From the NCBI RefSeq assembly GCF_001513965.1, contig NZ_KQ948023.1:248001-312000 (forward strand): DNA of 64,000 nt, written 5' to 3'. Positions 7,733-15,372 of the stretch are shown here, piece by piece; positions within the stretch are counted from its first letter, which is position 1; the number at the start of each line of letters is the position of its first letter. Source of the DNA: Streptomyces cellostaticus. Its GTDB lineage: Bacteria > Actinomycetota > Actinomycetes > Streptomycetales > Streptomycetaceae. The notes under the pieces were generated by a model that did not search any database, had not been told where the DNA came from, and was given only the letters and a program-made list of their open reading frames with translations. A program made the position numbers and the translations under genes.

Positions 7733-8584
7733 TTATGCCTCGATCCGATTCGCGGACCGCAGCCGTTGGAAGCTACGCGCGAGTAGCCGCGATACGTGCA
7801 TCTGGGACACGCCGAGTTCCGCGCTGATCTGAGACTGGGTGAGATTGCTGTAGTAGCGCAGGAGAAGGATTCTCTGTTCCCGCTCGGGGAGTTGGACGAG
7901 GAGATGGCGGACCAGATCGCGGTGTTCCACGCCGTCCAGCGCCGGGTCCTCGTAGCCGATCCGGTCCAGCAGGCCCGGCAGTCCGTCGCCCTCCTGCGCG
8001 GCCTCCAGCGAGGTGGCGTGGTACGACCGCCCCGCCTCGATGCAGGAGAGCACCTCGTCCTCGCTGATCCGCAGCCGGTCGGCGATCTCGGCGGTCGACG
8101 GCGAGCGTCCGAAGGCCGTGGTGAGGTCCTCGGTCGCGCTGTTGACCTGCACCCACAGCTCGTGCAGCCGGCGCGGTACGTGGACCGTGCGGACGTTGTC
8201 CCGGAAGTACCGCTTGATCTCGCCGACCACGGTCGGCATCGCGAAGGTGGGGAACTGCACGCCCCGGTCCGGATCGAAACGGTCGATGGCGTTGATCAGG
8301 CCGATGGTGCCGACCTGGACGACGTCCTCCATCGGCTCGTTGCGGGAGCGGAAGCGGGCGGCCGCGTAGCGCACGAGCGGGAGATTGGCCTCGATGAGCG
8401 CCCCGCGTACCCGGTGGTGCTCCGGCGTGCCCGGCTTGAGCTCCTTGAGCTCGGCGAAGAGCACCTGGGTCAGGGCACGGGTGTCGGCGCCGCGGCGCTT
8501 CTCGGGGGCCGGAGGGGCGGCGGCCGCAGGAGCGGGGGCGGGGGCGGGCGCCTCCTCCTGGGGTGGCGCAGTACTGGCCGACAC
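7733..8584 (-). CDS. sigF: Sporulation sigma factor SigF
   Basis: About 283 residues. A Pro/Ala-rich N-terminal tail leads to sigma region 2 (RYAAARFRSRNEPMED), region 3 (EIADRLRISEDEVL) and region 4 (LPEREQRILLLRYYSNLTQS then QMHVSRLLARSF). It closely resembles the SigN-like neighbour but has its own C-terminus. In S. coelicolor SigF acts late in spore maturation and depends on whi genes. The frame can be opened at a TTG at 8611; I prefer the GTG at 8584, 8 nt after GAAGAGGTGG, though a TTG at 8590 is also possible. Confidence 0.85.
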   Translation of the reverse strand: MSASTAPPQEEAPAPAPAPAAAAPPAPEKRRGADTRALTQVLFAELKELKPGTPEHHRVRGALIEANLPLVRYAAARFRSRNEPMEDVVQVGTIGLINAIDRFDPDRGVQFPTFAMPTVVGEIKRYFRDNVRTVHVPRRLHELWVQVNSATEDLTTAFGRSPSTAEIADRLRISEDEVLSCIEAGRSYHATSLEAAQEGDGLPGLLDRIGYEDPALDGVEHRDLVRHLLVQLPEREQRILLLRYYSNLTQSQISAELGVSQMHVSRLLARSFQRLRSANRIEA

Positions 8585-8648
8585 GGTCAACGCCACCTCT
8601 TCATCGATCAATCATCCGTCAAAAGCGGTCATAGCATCACAAGACATG

Positions 8649-8661
8649 TGCACTGTGTGCA
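8649..8661. promoter_or_regulatory. Inverted repeat upstream of sigF
   Basis: TGCAC-TGT-GTGCA forms perfect 5-bp arms 65-77 bp upstream of the favoured sigF start. Position and symmetry fit an operator; the binding protein is unknown. Confidence 0.3.
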
Positions 8662-8722
8662 AGCACCTGATAACCTCGTGTTGCGGTTAAACATCGGCAA
8701 GTTGGGTCATAAAACGCAGGAA

Positions 8723-8749
8723 AGCCCCCCGCCGTTTCGGCGGGGGGCT
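8723..8749 (-). terminator. Rho-independent-type terminator after the Dabb gene
   Basis: Perfect 12-bp arms (AGCCCCCCGCCG and its complement) close a TTT loop. On the minus strand the stem is followed by a T-rich tract, placing it 15 bp after the stop of the Dabb gene and ahead of the sigF promoter region. Confidence 0.85.
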
Positions 8750-8763
8750 CGTGTCGCGAGGGC

Positions 8764-9057
8764 TCAGAATTCGTAGTCGGCGATCACCCACGTGGCGAAC
8801 TCCCGCCACAGTGCGACGCCCGCCTGGTGAGCCGGGTGCTCCAGGTAGCGCTTCAGCGCGTCCGTGTCCTCGACCGCCGAGTTGATCGCGAAGTCGTAGG
8901 CGATCGGCCGGTCGCTGATGTTCCAGGCGCACTCCCAGAAGCGCAGCTCCTCGATCTGGCCGCCGAGCGCCTTGAAGGCCTCCACGCCGGCCACGACCCG
9001 CGGATCGTCGCGCTCGACGCCCTCGTTGAGTTTGAAGAGGACCAGGTGGCGGATCAT
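8764..9057 (-). CDS. Dabb (stress-responsive A/B barrel) domain protein
   Basis: 97 residues covering one dimeric alpha-beta barrel domain. The family start MIRHLVLFKLNEGV, the internal YDFAINSAVEDTDALKRYLEHPAH stretch (shown here only to locate it) and the closing WVIADYEF are typical. Dabb proteins are small cytosolic dimers; some act in aromatic polyketide cyclisation or hydratase reactions, but most have no assigned reaction. A strong terminator follows. A small membrane protein gene lies 10 bp upstream on the same strand. Confidence 0.85.
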   Translation of the reverse strand: MIRHLVLFKLNEGVERDDPRVVAGVEAFKALGGQIEELRFWECAWNISDRPIAYDFAINSAVEDTDALKRYLEHPAHQAGVALWREFATWVIADYEF

Positions 9058-9067
9058 GGGATGTACC

Positions 9068-9247
9068 TCAGCTCTTTGCTCCGTTGGCGATCCACGTCAT
9101 GAAGTCGCCTATGGCCTTGGCCGCGTCCGATATGCCCTCGAAGCCTATCTGGACATAGTCGGCGGCCTTGGCCGGGTCTGTGATGATCACGTACAGCGCG
9201 AAGACCACGAGCACGTACACGGCGATCTTCTTCGCGTTCACCGCCAC
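9068..9247 (-). CDS. Small membrane-anchored protein
   Basis: 59 residues with one hydrophobic segment right after a short basic N-terminus (KKIAVYVLVVFALYVIITDP), then an amphipathic Ala-rich tail ending WIANGAKS. GTG at 9247 is 5 nt after GGGAGG and is preferred over the in-frame GTG at 9241. It may be co-transcribed with the Dabb gene 10 bp downstream. No family recognised. Confidence 0.6.
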   Translation of the reverse strand: MAVNAKKIAVYVLVVFALYVIITDPAKAADYVQIGFEGISDAAKAIGDFMTWIANGAKS

Positions 9248-9387
9248 CGCGGCCTCCCTGTGCCTGTGCCCCGTGGGCCCCTGTTGCCGGCGGCGAGTGT
9301 AACCTTCACGCCCTTCGCCGGGGTCAACGGCCCGCCCGCCGAGGTCTCTTGCCGTCCGGCCGCCCCGGGAAGCGGGGCGGATGCACA

Positions 9388-9415
9388 AAGGGCCCCGTCT
9401 TGCGACGGGACCCTT
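9388..9415 (-). terminator. Terminator of the tRNA-Ser(CGA) gene
   Basis: AAGGGCCCCGTC pairs with GACGGGACCCTT (one mismatch) across a TTGC loop, 7 bp beyond the 3' end of the tRNA on the minus strand. Confidence 0.75.
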
Positions 9416-9421
9416 CTCAAG

Positions 9422-9506
9422 CGGTAGCGGAGGGATTTGAACCCTCGGTGACTTGCGCCACACTCGCTTTCGAGGCGAGCTCCTTCGGCCGCTCGGACAC
9501 GCTACC
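9422..9506 (-). tRNA. tRNA-Ser (anticodon CGA)
   Basis: An 85-nt class II tRNA with acceptor arms GGTAGCG/CGCTACC, discriminator G, a long serine-type variable arm, T-loop GGTTCAAATCC and anticodon loop CTCGAAA, giving CGA, which reads UCG. CCA is not encoded. It stands alone with its own terminator. Confidence 0.95.
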
Positions 9507-9587
9507 GAGGGAGACCTTACAGCAAGGTGGGGCATGGTTTGAAATCGGTATTCAGTGAGCCCGCCGGTGATCCCGTCAGCGATCCCG

Positions 9588-10019
9588 TCAGCGAGCCCGG
9601 AAAAACTCCGTGAGGAGCCGCGCGCAGTCCTCGGCCAGGACGCCCTCGACGACCTCGGGCCGGTGGTTGAGCCGACGGTCGCGTACGACGTCCCACAGGG
9701 AGCCGGCCGCGCCCGCCTTCTCGTCCCGGGCGCCGTAGACCACCCGGTCCACCCGGGACTGGACCAGCGCGCCCGCGCACATCGTGCAGGGCTCGAGCGT
9801 GACGACCAGCGTGCAGCCGGTGAGCCGCCACTGCCCGAGCAGCGCGGCGGCCCGCCGGATCGCCAGCACCTCCGCGTGGGCCGTGGGGTCGCCGGTGGCC
9901 TCGCGCTCGTTGTGCCCGGCCGCGAGCACCGTCGTGCCGTCCGGGGACAGCAGGACGGCGCCGACGGGGACGTCCCCGCCCCGGACGGCCAGGGCGGCCT
10001 CGTCCAGGGCGAGCCGCAT
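9588..10019 (-). CDS. tadA: tRNA-specific adenosine deaminase TadA
   Basis: 143 residues from the ATG at 10019. TadA deaminates A34 of tRNA-Arg(ACG) to inosine. The zinc-dependent active site is complete: HAE at 48-50 (zinc His and catalytic Glu) and PCTMC at 77-81 (zinc cysteines). The ATG lacks a Shine-Dalgarno. The frame stays open upstream to a CTG at 10106 whose bases overlap the upstream stop as CTGA and which follows GGAG by 8 nt, so a coupled CTG start adding 29 residues is possible. The upstream gene is the usual partner of tadA in actinobacteria. Confidence 0.93.
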   Translation of the reverse strand: MRLALDEAALAVRGGDVPVGAVLLSPDGTTVLAAGHNEREATGDPTAHAEVLAIRRAAALLGQWRLTGCTLVVTLEPCTMCAGALVQSRVDRVVYGARDEKAGAAGSLWDVVRDRRLNHRPEVVEGVLAEDCARLLTEFFRAR

Positions 10020-10102
10020 CGCGGGCCGCCAGCGGTCGCGTACCGGGTCCGGGGTGCGCCGCGTGTCCTCGGGCGGGGCCGGGGGACGGTGGTGTGGCGC
10101 GG

Positions 10103-10636
10103 TCAGCGGACGGTCTCCAGCACCTCCGAGGCGCCCAGGGCCTCGGCGATCGCGTTCAGCGCGTCATCGGCGTCCAGGGCGCGCAGCTCCTTCTCGCTGA
10201 TGCCCAGGTCGTCGAGGATCTGGCTGTCGCCCACCGGGCTGTGCGGCACCGCGTCGGCGGAGGGGCCGTCCTCGTCGTCCTCGTCCCCGGACTCACCGTC
10301 CTCGGTGCCGTCGAGGTCCAAGGAGTCCAGGTCGGAGCCGTCGTCCGTGCCGGGCTCCCGGCCGAGCAGCTCGTCGGTGAGCAGCAGCTCGCCGTACGCG
10401 CTGCGGGCGGCGGCGGCCGCGTCCGAGACGTAGATGCGAGGGTCGTCCTCGCCGTCCACGCGGACGACGCCGAACCAGGAGTCCTCCTGCTCGATCAGGA
10501 CCAGCACCGTGTCCTCGTCGGGGGAGGATTCCCGGGCCAGGTCGGCAAGATCCGACAGCGTCTCCACATCGTCGAGCTCTGTGTCGCTCGCTTCCCACCC
10601 GTCTTCGGTGCGCGCGAGCAGTGCGGCGAAGTACAC
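10103..10636 (-). CDS. tRNA adenosine deaminase-associated protein
   Basis: 177 residues. It starts with YFAALLARTEDGW, typical of the actinobacterial family encoded beside tadA, then a ~80-residue folded part, a long Asp/Glu-rich linker and a C-terminal helical segment (LDADDALNAIAEALGA). The role is unknown; the family is defined by tadA context. GTG at 10636 follows GGGAG by 7 nt and is preferred over the ATG at 10657. The stop overlaps or abuts the possible tadA start, implying translational coupling. The ~330 bp upstream hold nothing else I can support. Confidence 0.8.
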   Translation of the reverse strand: MYFAALLARTEDGWEASDTELDDVETLSDLADLARESSPDEDTVLVLIEQEDSWFGVVRVDGEDDPRIYVSDAAAAARSAYGELLLTDELLGREPGTDDGSDLDSLDLDGTEDGESGDEDDEDGPSADAVPHSPVGDSQILDDLGISEKELRALDADDALNAIAEALGASEVLETVR

Positions 10637-10966
10637 CGTGACTCTCCCACTGGTCATAGGCGTGCCGGTTGGGGGTCCCCCCGGCGGAGGTTCTGGGCGG
10701 GAGAGCTGTGCTCCGAGCCCCGCCCACTCGGAATCGTGGCAGAAACAAGGCGTTCAGGGGACGTCTTCGGCCCGCTGTGTCTGCCTGTTTTGATCGTGGA
10801 TCCGTAAACGACCCACCAGCGCGCTTGCTGCCGCCACCTGCGGATCGTACGCGGCTTTTCCAGGCGCTCACGCACCCCCACCGCCAAAGCACCGGCGCGG
10901 GCGTCGATCTTCCTTACCGGGTTCTTTCCGGCGAGCCTCGTGAACCCGACCGTACGACGGTCCCCC

Positions 10967-11185
10967 CTACCAGCGGAACGTTCGCATCCGCATGGCGTGG
11001 CGCAGCCGGGCCGCCTTGGCACGCCGGGGCTGGACACGGGCGCGCAGCTCGCGGGCTTCGGCGAGGTCGCGCAGGAACTGGGCGCGGCGGCGCCTGCGCT
11101 CGGCATCCGTCTCGGGCTGCTCCGGTTCGGGCGGCTCGGGTTCGGCGGCGTCGGTTTCGTGGTCAGGCAGCTCAGGCACAGTCAC
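10967..11185 (-). CDS. Small highly charged protein of unknown function
   Basis: 72 residues: an acidic Pro/Glu-rich N-terminus and a strongly basic Arg-rich C-terminal helix (RRRRRAQFLRDLAEAREL, then QPRRAKAARLRHAMRM). Basic, helical and lacking membrane segments, it could bind nucleic acid, but this is only composition. GTG at 11185 follows GGGGGTGGT; a second GTG at 11179 is possible. It is divergent from upp. Confidence 0.5.
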   Translation of the reverse strand: MTVPELPDHETDAAEPEPPEPEQPETDAERRRRRAQFLRDLAEARELRARVQPRRAKAARLRHAMRMRTFRW

Positions 11186-11275
11186 ACCACCCCCGGTCCG
11201 TCCCTCCCACTTTCCCTCGGATGGGCGGTTTGATGCCAGAGCGAGGTGCGGTCCGGCGCGGCTACTGTTATGACC

Positions 11276-11911
11276 ATGCGTCTCCACGTCGTCGACCACC
11301 CTTTGGTCGCCCACAAGCTCACCACGCTGCGCGACCAGCGCACCGACTCCGCGACCTTCCGGCGGCTCGCCGACGAACTGGTCACCCTGCTCGCCTACGA
11401 GGCCACGCGGGACGTACGCACCGAGGCCGTCGACGTCCGGACCCCGGTCGCGCAGACCACCGGCGTCAAGCTGGCCCGCCCCCGCCCGCTGGTCGTCCCG
11501 ATCCTGCGGGCCGGTCTCGGCATGCTGGACGGCATGGTCCGGCTGCTGCCGACCGCCGAGGTGGGCTTCCTGGGCATGATCCGCAACGAGGAGACGCTCC
11601 AGGCCTCCACCTACGCCTCGCGCATGCCGGAGGACCTCTCGGGGCGCCAGGTGTACGTCCTGGACCCGATGCTGGCCACGGGCGGCACGCTGGTCGCGGC
11701 CATCCAGGAGCTGATCAAGCGCGGCGCCGACGACGTGACCGCCGTGGTCCTGCTCGCCGCCCCCGAGGGCGTCGCGGTCATGGAACGTGAGCTGGCGGGC
11801 ACCCCGGTGACGGTCGTGACGGCGGCGGTCGACGACCACCTCAACGAGCACGGCTACATCATTCCGGGGCTCGGTGACGCAGGGGACCGGCTGTACGGCG
11901 CGGCCGAGTAG
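11276..11911 (+). CDS. upp: Uracil phosphoribosyltransferase
   Basis: 211 residues, the usual length. It converts uracil and PRPP to UMP in pyrimidine salvage. The PRPP-binding loop VYVLDPMLATGGT (~124-136) and the C-terminal uracil-binding GYIIPGLGDAGDR are intact. The ATG at 11276 (MRLHVVDHPLV) matches the family start; TACTGT at 11263-11268 lies 7 nt ahead, suggesting a leaderless transcript. It is monocistronic, followed by a dispersed repeat. Confidence 0.96.
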   Translation: MRLHVVDHPLVAHKLTTLRDQRTDSATFRRLADELVTLLAYEATRDVRTEAVDVRTPVAQTTGVKLARPRPLVVPILRAGLGMLDGMVRLLPTAEVGFLGMIRNEETLQASTYASRMPEDLSGRQVYVLDPMLATGGTLVAAIQELIKRGADDVTAVVLLAAPEGVAVMERELAGTPVTVVTAAVDDHLNEHGYIIPGLGDAGDRLYGAAE

Positions 11912-11925
11912 CGCTCCGCGCGGTG

Positions 11926-12015
11926 GGCCGTGGCTGACTGCGGGTCCGTCGTGGCTGGTCACGCCCACGCGGCGGAGCCGCACGTGAACAGAGCCCCGCG
12001 CCCCTTCAGGGCGCT
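11926..12015. repeat. Dispersed Streptomyces intergenic repeat
   Basis: The segment containing GTCGTGGCTGGTCACGCCCA and GCGGCGGAGCCGCA, ending in the hairpin GCGCCC-CTTCA-GGGCGC (11998-12014), resembles a repeat I recall as very common between Streptomyces genes, often at the 3' ends of operons. Here it lies between upp and a convergent gene, where the hairpin could terminate both. Confidence 0.5.
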
Positions 12016-12019
12016 GCCT

Positions 12020-12655
12020 TCAGCAGCTCTTCTTCGGGGACGCCGTCGGCTGCGGTGCGGTCAAGGCCGTCAGGGCCTTGGTCGCGTCCGGGCGGCTGGA
12101 CAGTGCCTTGAAGCCGTCACCGAGGATCAGGTCGAGGTCGGCACCCTTGCGGCCGGCCTGGGTGCGGCGCTCGGCGCCGGCCACCTGGGTGGCGAGTACC
12201 GGCAGCGAGGAGTTCAGTGCGGAGTCGGGGCCGAGGAGTATCCCGGTGCCCTTGACCTTCTTGTCGAAGTCCTTGCCGGCATTGCCCACGGCACCGATCT
12301 TGAAGCCGCGTTTCTTCAGCTCGTCCGCGGTGCCCTTGGCGAGCCCGGTGCGTGCGGTGGCGTTGTAGACGTTCACGGTGATCTTGCCGGGCTTGGGCAG
12401 CGCCGTGACGTGTGCGGCGGGGTCCGCCTTGGTGGGGCAGTCCGCCTTGGGGCCGGCCGCCGAGGATTTCCTGGTGCCGCCCGTGAAGACGTCGATGAGC
12501 TGCAGGGTGCCCCAGCCGACCAGGCCGAGCGCGGCGACGGACGCCACCACGGCGAACACGAGCCTGCCGCGCCGCCGGGGAGGGCGCATCCGAGGGTATT
12601 TGCCCCCCGTGATCCGGTACTGGCCGCCCATGCCGGGGGGAGTCAGCATGCTCAT
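12020..12655 (-). CDS. Membrane-anchored LytR C-terminal-domain protein
   Basis: 211 residues. A basic cytoplasmic tail, one transmembrane segment (~30-55) and an extracytoplasmic LytR_C-type domain (from ITVNVYNATARTGLAKGTAD) suggest a cell-envelope role. The domain occurs at the end of LytR-CpsA-Psr cell-wall ligases, but the catalytic LCP domain is absent. A conserved Cys ends the protein. TACGCT lies 6 nt upstream of the ATG at 12655, suggesting a leaderless mRNA; a second ATG at 12649 is possible. Confidence 0.78.
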   Translation of the reverse strand: MSMLTPPGMGGQYRITGGKYPRMRPPRRRGRLVFAVVASVAALGLVGWGTLQLIDVFTGGTRKSSAAGPKADCPTKADPAAHVTALPKPGKITVNVYNATARTGLAKGTADELKKRGFKIGAVGNAGKDFDKKVKGTGILLGPDSALNSSLPVLATQVAGAERRTQAGRKGADLDLILGDGFKALSSRPDATKALTALTAPQPTASPKKSC

Positions 12656-12754
12656 GGGCGCAGCGTAGTGCGCGCGAGCGGCGATGCCTATTAGATGATC
12701 AGTCGATGCCGCTCAGCGGAACCCGAAAGGGTCAACGGCCCTGTCGCGCCCGGG

Positions 12755-13051
12755 TCAGTCGAGTTCGAGCACGCGCGCGTGCAGCACCTGGCGCTGCTGG
12801 AGGGCGGCGCGGACCGCACGGTGGAGGCCGTCCTCCAGGTACAGGTCGCCCTGCCACTTCACGACGTGCGCGAAGAGGTCGCCGTAGAACGTCGAGTCCT
12901 CGGCCAGCAGGGTCTCCAGGTCGAGCTGCCCCTTGGTCGTCACGAGCTGATCGAGGCGGACCGGGCGCGGCGCGACGTCCGCCCACTGCCGGGTGCTTTC
13001 CCGGCCGTGGTCGGGGTACGGCCGGCCGTTTCCGATGCGCTTGAAGATCAC
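12755..13051 (-). CDS. Conserved actinobacterial protein, often labelled VapB-like
   Basis: 98 residues starting MIFKRIGNGRPYPDHG, a sequence strongly conserved in streptomycetes. Databases often call it a VapB-family antitoxin, but I see no toxin partner beside it and no obvious antitoxin DNA-binding motif. The C-terminal half (HVVKWQGDLYLEDGLHRAV) is reminiscent of ParB/Srx-type folds, without an intact catalytic motif. GTG at 13051 is preceded at 6 nt by TAGGCT, so it is probably leaderless. The ~360 bp upstream to 13414 hold no convincing gene. Confidence 0.7.
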   Translation of the reverse strand: MIFKRIGNGRPYPDHGRESTRQWADVAPRPVRLDQLVTTKGQLDLETLLAEDSTFYGDLFAHVVKWQGDLYLEDGLHRAVRAALQQRQVLHARVLELD

Positions 13052-13413
13052 ACGGAAAGCCTACCGGTCAAGACGTTCCGGGCGCAGCCAAGGCGACGCA
13101 GTACGACGCTGGAAAAGTCGCAGCCAAACGGGCATACAGGTGAATATCGGGATCAGGGGCCGGGGGTCCTCGCTCTACGGGTGTTATGCACAGGCTGTGG
13201 ATCGCGAGTCGGCGTACGGGAGCTGAGCGCCGAGCGGCCGACGCTCCCCGGGCTCCCCAAGCCCCGAAGGCTCCCCAAGCAACCGAAGAGTCCCTGCCCG
13301 TTCGGCCGGCACCCGGATCGGTCGCGAGATTCACCCGGTTGCTGTTCGGCACGGCCCGGCGGAGGCGGTAGGCCGCCCCCGCCGGTGTGTCAGCGGCAGT
13401 CTCCCCCAGTCCT

Positions 13414-13533
13414 CTAGTCCTCCTTCGCCGGCTGCTGCGGTTGCGGTTTCTTCTGTTCCGCCTGGGGCAGTGCGTTGCGCCTGGCCTCCGCGCGCAGCAG
13501 GGCGCGCAGGACCGCGTACGGGTCGGTGGGCAT
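13414..13533 (-). CDS. 39-residue conserved-type small protein
   Basis: Starts MPTDPYAVLRALLRAEARRN and ends in a Gln/Pro-rich tail with a TAG stop. AAGGAA lies 7 nt before the ATG at 13533, and codon use is strongly G/C in third position. The N-terminal half should form an amphipathic helix. No family known to me. It follows a secreted-protein gene on the same strand by 49 bp. Confidence 0.6.
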   Translation of the reverse strand: MPTDPYAVLRALLRAEARRNALPQAEQKKPQPQQPAKED

Positions 13534-13582
13534 GGCTGTGTTCCTTGCGTCGAGCTGACAGGCCTGCGGAAGCGGGCGGCCG

Positions 13583-13915
13583 TCAGCAGCGCAGGATCAC
13601 GGTGCGCAGCAGGGGCAGGGCGTACGGCGGCCGCGGCACGGCCGGGCACGAACGCACCACCGAAGGTGCGGACGCCGGGTCGGGCACGGGCGCGGGGCGC
13701 TCGGGCACGTCGGCCCGGTGGACGGCGCCGGCGGGCGGCCGTGCGAGCGTGTCGAGGGCGTCGTGTTCGACGGTCTCGACGGTCTCTGCGGACACGGTCG
13801 GGGCGGGCGCCGTTTGGGCCTGCGCATGGGTGCCGGGCACCAGCAGGGCGAGCAGCAGCACGAGCAGCCGTAGCCAGGCGTGGGGGCGCCGCGGGCGGCG
13901 GCGTGCGGTGCTCAC
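13583..13915 (-). CDS. Small secreted protein
   Basis: 110 residues from GTG at 13915, 5 nt after AGGTGA. An Arg-rich n-region, a Leu/Val h-region (WLRLLVLLLALLVPG) and a cleavage-like HAQAQ site form a Sec signal peptide. The mature part is short, Pro/Ala-rich, with two cysteines (VRSCPAV and the C-terminal LRC) that could pair. No family recognised. Confidence 0.6.
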   Translation of the reverse strand: MSTARRRPRRPHAWLRLLVLLLALLVPGTHAQAQTAPAPTVSAETVETVEHDALDTLARPPAGAVHRADVPERPAPVPDPASAPSVVRSCPAVPRPPYALPLLRTVILRC

Positions 13916-14012
13916 GCCGGTCACCTGCCCGCGGGAGGCAGGGTGCGCATCGCCCGGCCGCCGAGATCCGCCCGCTCGGCGTACCCGCGGGGCGTGGTGT
14001 TGACGGCGGCGG

Positions 14013-14681
14013 TCACAGAGTGCGCGGAACCTGACGGGCGTGCCCACGGATGCGGATCGCGGTGACGATCTCGACGATGCCGACGGCCACCAGCCAGCAG
14101 CCGCCGACGAGGGTCAGCACGGCGACCGACTCGAACGGCGAGTCGATCAGCACGATCCCGGCGACGAAGGTGACGATCCCGAGGAAGATCTGCCAGCCGC
14201 GGGCGGGCATCCGGCTGTCGGAGGCGGCGGCCAGGGTCTGGGTGATCCCGCGGATCAGCCAGCCGATGCCGATCCACAGGGCGAGCAGCAGGAGCGACTG
14301 CATGGGCCCGCGGAAGCAGAACAGGCCGAGCAGGATCGACAGGGCGCCGCTGATGAAGGCGAGCACGCGCAGCGAGGTCGTCTTGTGGGTGCCGAAGGCG
14401 GCGACCAGCTGGAAGACGCCGCTGACGAGGAGGTACAGGCCGAACAGGACACCCGCGGCGAGCAGCGAGGCGCCCGGCCAGATCAGCACCAGGACACCGA
14501 GGATCAGCGAGACGATGCCGGTGCCCAGGACGACCTGCCAGGCGGCCCGGGACAGGGCGTGCAGGGGGCCTTCGAACGGCGGCTCGGGCTCATGGTGTCC
14601 GTGCGGCCCCTGTGCCGCGTGGACGCTGCGGTCGTCGTACTCCCGGCCCCAGGTGGGGCCACCGCCGGGTGCCTCGGTCAT
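14013..14681 (-). CDS. HdeD-type membrane protein (DUF308)
   Basis: 222 residues with six predicted transmembrane segments arranged as three repeated hairpins, each around a glycine/leucine pattern such as LLAAGVLFGLYLLVSGVFQL. This is the DUF308 layout of the HdeD acid-resistance family. The N-terminal ~50 residues are polar and cytoplasmic. ATG at 14681 is chosen over an upstream GTG because the extension looks non-coding. Physiological role in actinobacteria is unknown. Confidence 0.83.
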   Translation of the reverse strand: MTEAPGGGPTWGREYDDRSVHAAQGPHGHHEPEPPFEGPLHALSRAAWQVVLGTGIVSLILGVLVLIWPGASLLAAGVLFGLYLLVSGVFQLVAAFGTHKTTSLRVLAFISGALSILLGLFCFRGPMQSLLLLALWIGIGWLIRGITQTLAAASDSRMPARGWQIFLGIVTFVAGIVLIDSPFESVAVLTLVGGCWLVAVGIVEIVTAIRIRGHARQVPRTL

Positions 14682-14754
14682 GCTCCATGCTTGGCCCGCC
14701 CGCGCAGGCCCCGCCACCCGGGTGGGCCACCCGGCTGAGTCACCCGTCCGGGCC

Positions 14755-15348
14755 TTACTTCCCCGCGGCCTTGGCGGCCTTGGCGGCCGCCTTCATCTCC
14801 TGCTTGTGGGCGCGCACCCTGGCCAGCGACTCGGGCCCGGTGATGTCGGCGACGGACCGGTGGGACCGCGCCTCGCCGTACGCCCCGGCGGCCTCCCGCC
14901 AGCCCTCCGGCGCCACGCCCAGCTGCTTGCCGAGCAGGGCGAGGAAGATCTGCGCCTTCTGCTTGCCGAACCCCGGCAGGTCCTGAAGGCGCCCCAGCAG
15001 TTCGGTTCCGCTGCCGACGCCCCGCCACACGGCCTCCGCATCCCCGTCGTAGTGCTCGACGAGGTACTGGCACAGCTGCTGGATCCGCTTGGCCATCGAG
15101 CCCGGGTAGCGGTGCACGGCGGGCTTGTCGGAGAGCAGCGCGGCGAAGGCCTCCGGGTCCATGGCCGCGATCTCGTGCGCGTCCAGGTCCTCGGCGCCCA
15201 TCCGCCGGGCGATGGTCGCCGGCCCCTTGAACGCCCACTCCATCGGAATCTGCTGGTCCAGCAGCATCCCGGTGAGCGCGGCGAGCGGACTGCGCCCGAG
15301 CAGCGCGTCGGCCTCGGGATCCTGGGCGAGGTGCAGGGTGACGTCCAT
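14755..15348 (-). CDS. HhH-GPD-type base excision DNA repair protein
   Basis: 197 residues. The helix-hairpin-helix is LGRLQDLPGFGKQKAQIF (around 117-135), and the MLLDQQIPMEWAFKGP segment is the substrate-side helix of the family. Such proteins excise damaged bases from DNA. The catalytic Asp expected ~20 residues after the hairpin in classical glycosylases is not clearly placed in this short version. The C-terminus is Lys/Ala-rich. It ends 18 bp before the start region of its neighbour, on the same strand as the siderophore-interacting gene. Confidence 0.82.
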   Translation of the reverse strand: MDVTLHLAQDPEADALLGRSPLAALTGMLLDQQIPMEWAFKGPATIARRMGAEDLDAHEIAAMDPEAFAALLSDKPAVHRYPGSMAKRIQQLCQYLVEHYDGDAEAVWRGVGSGTELLGRLQDLPGFGKQKAQIFLALLGKQLGVAPEGWREAAGAYGEARSHRSVADITGPESLARVRAHKQEMKAAAKAAKAAGK

Positions 15349-15372
15349 GGGTCGATGATCCCGCCTGCGGCG

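Noticed and set aside
13186..13371. 61-codon plus-strand frame starting MHRLWIASRR, with TTATGCACA...TGTGGAT resembling paired DnaA boxes at its start
   Set aside because: No ribosome-binding site, low-complexity Ala/Pro/Arg content, and only one imperfect DnaA-like pair; not enough for a gene or an origin element.
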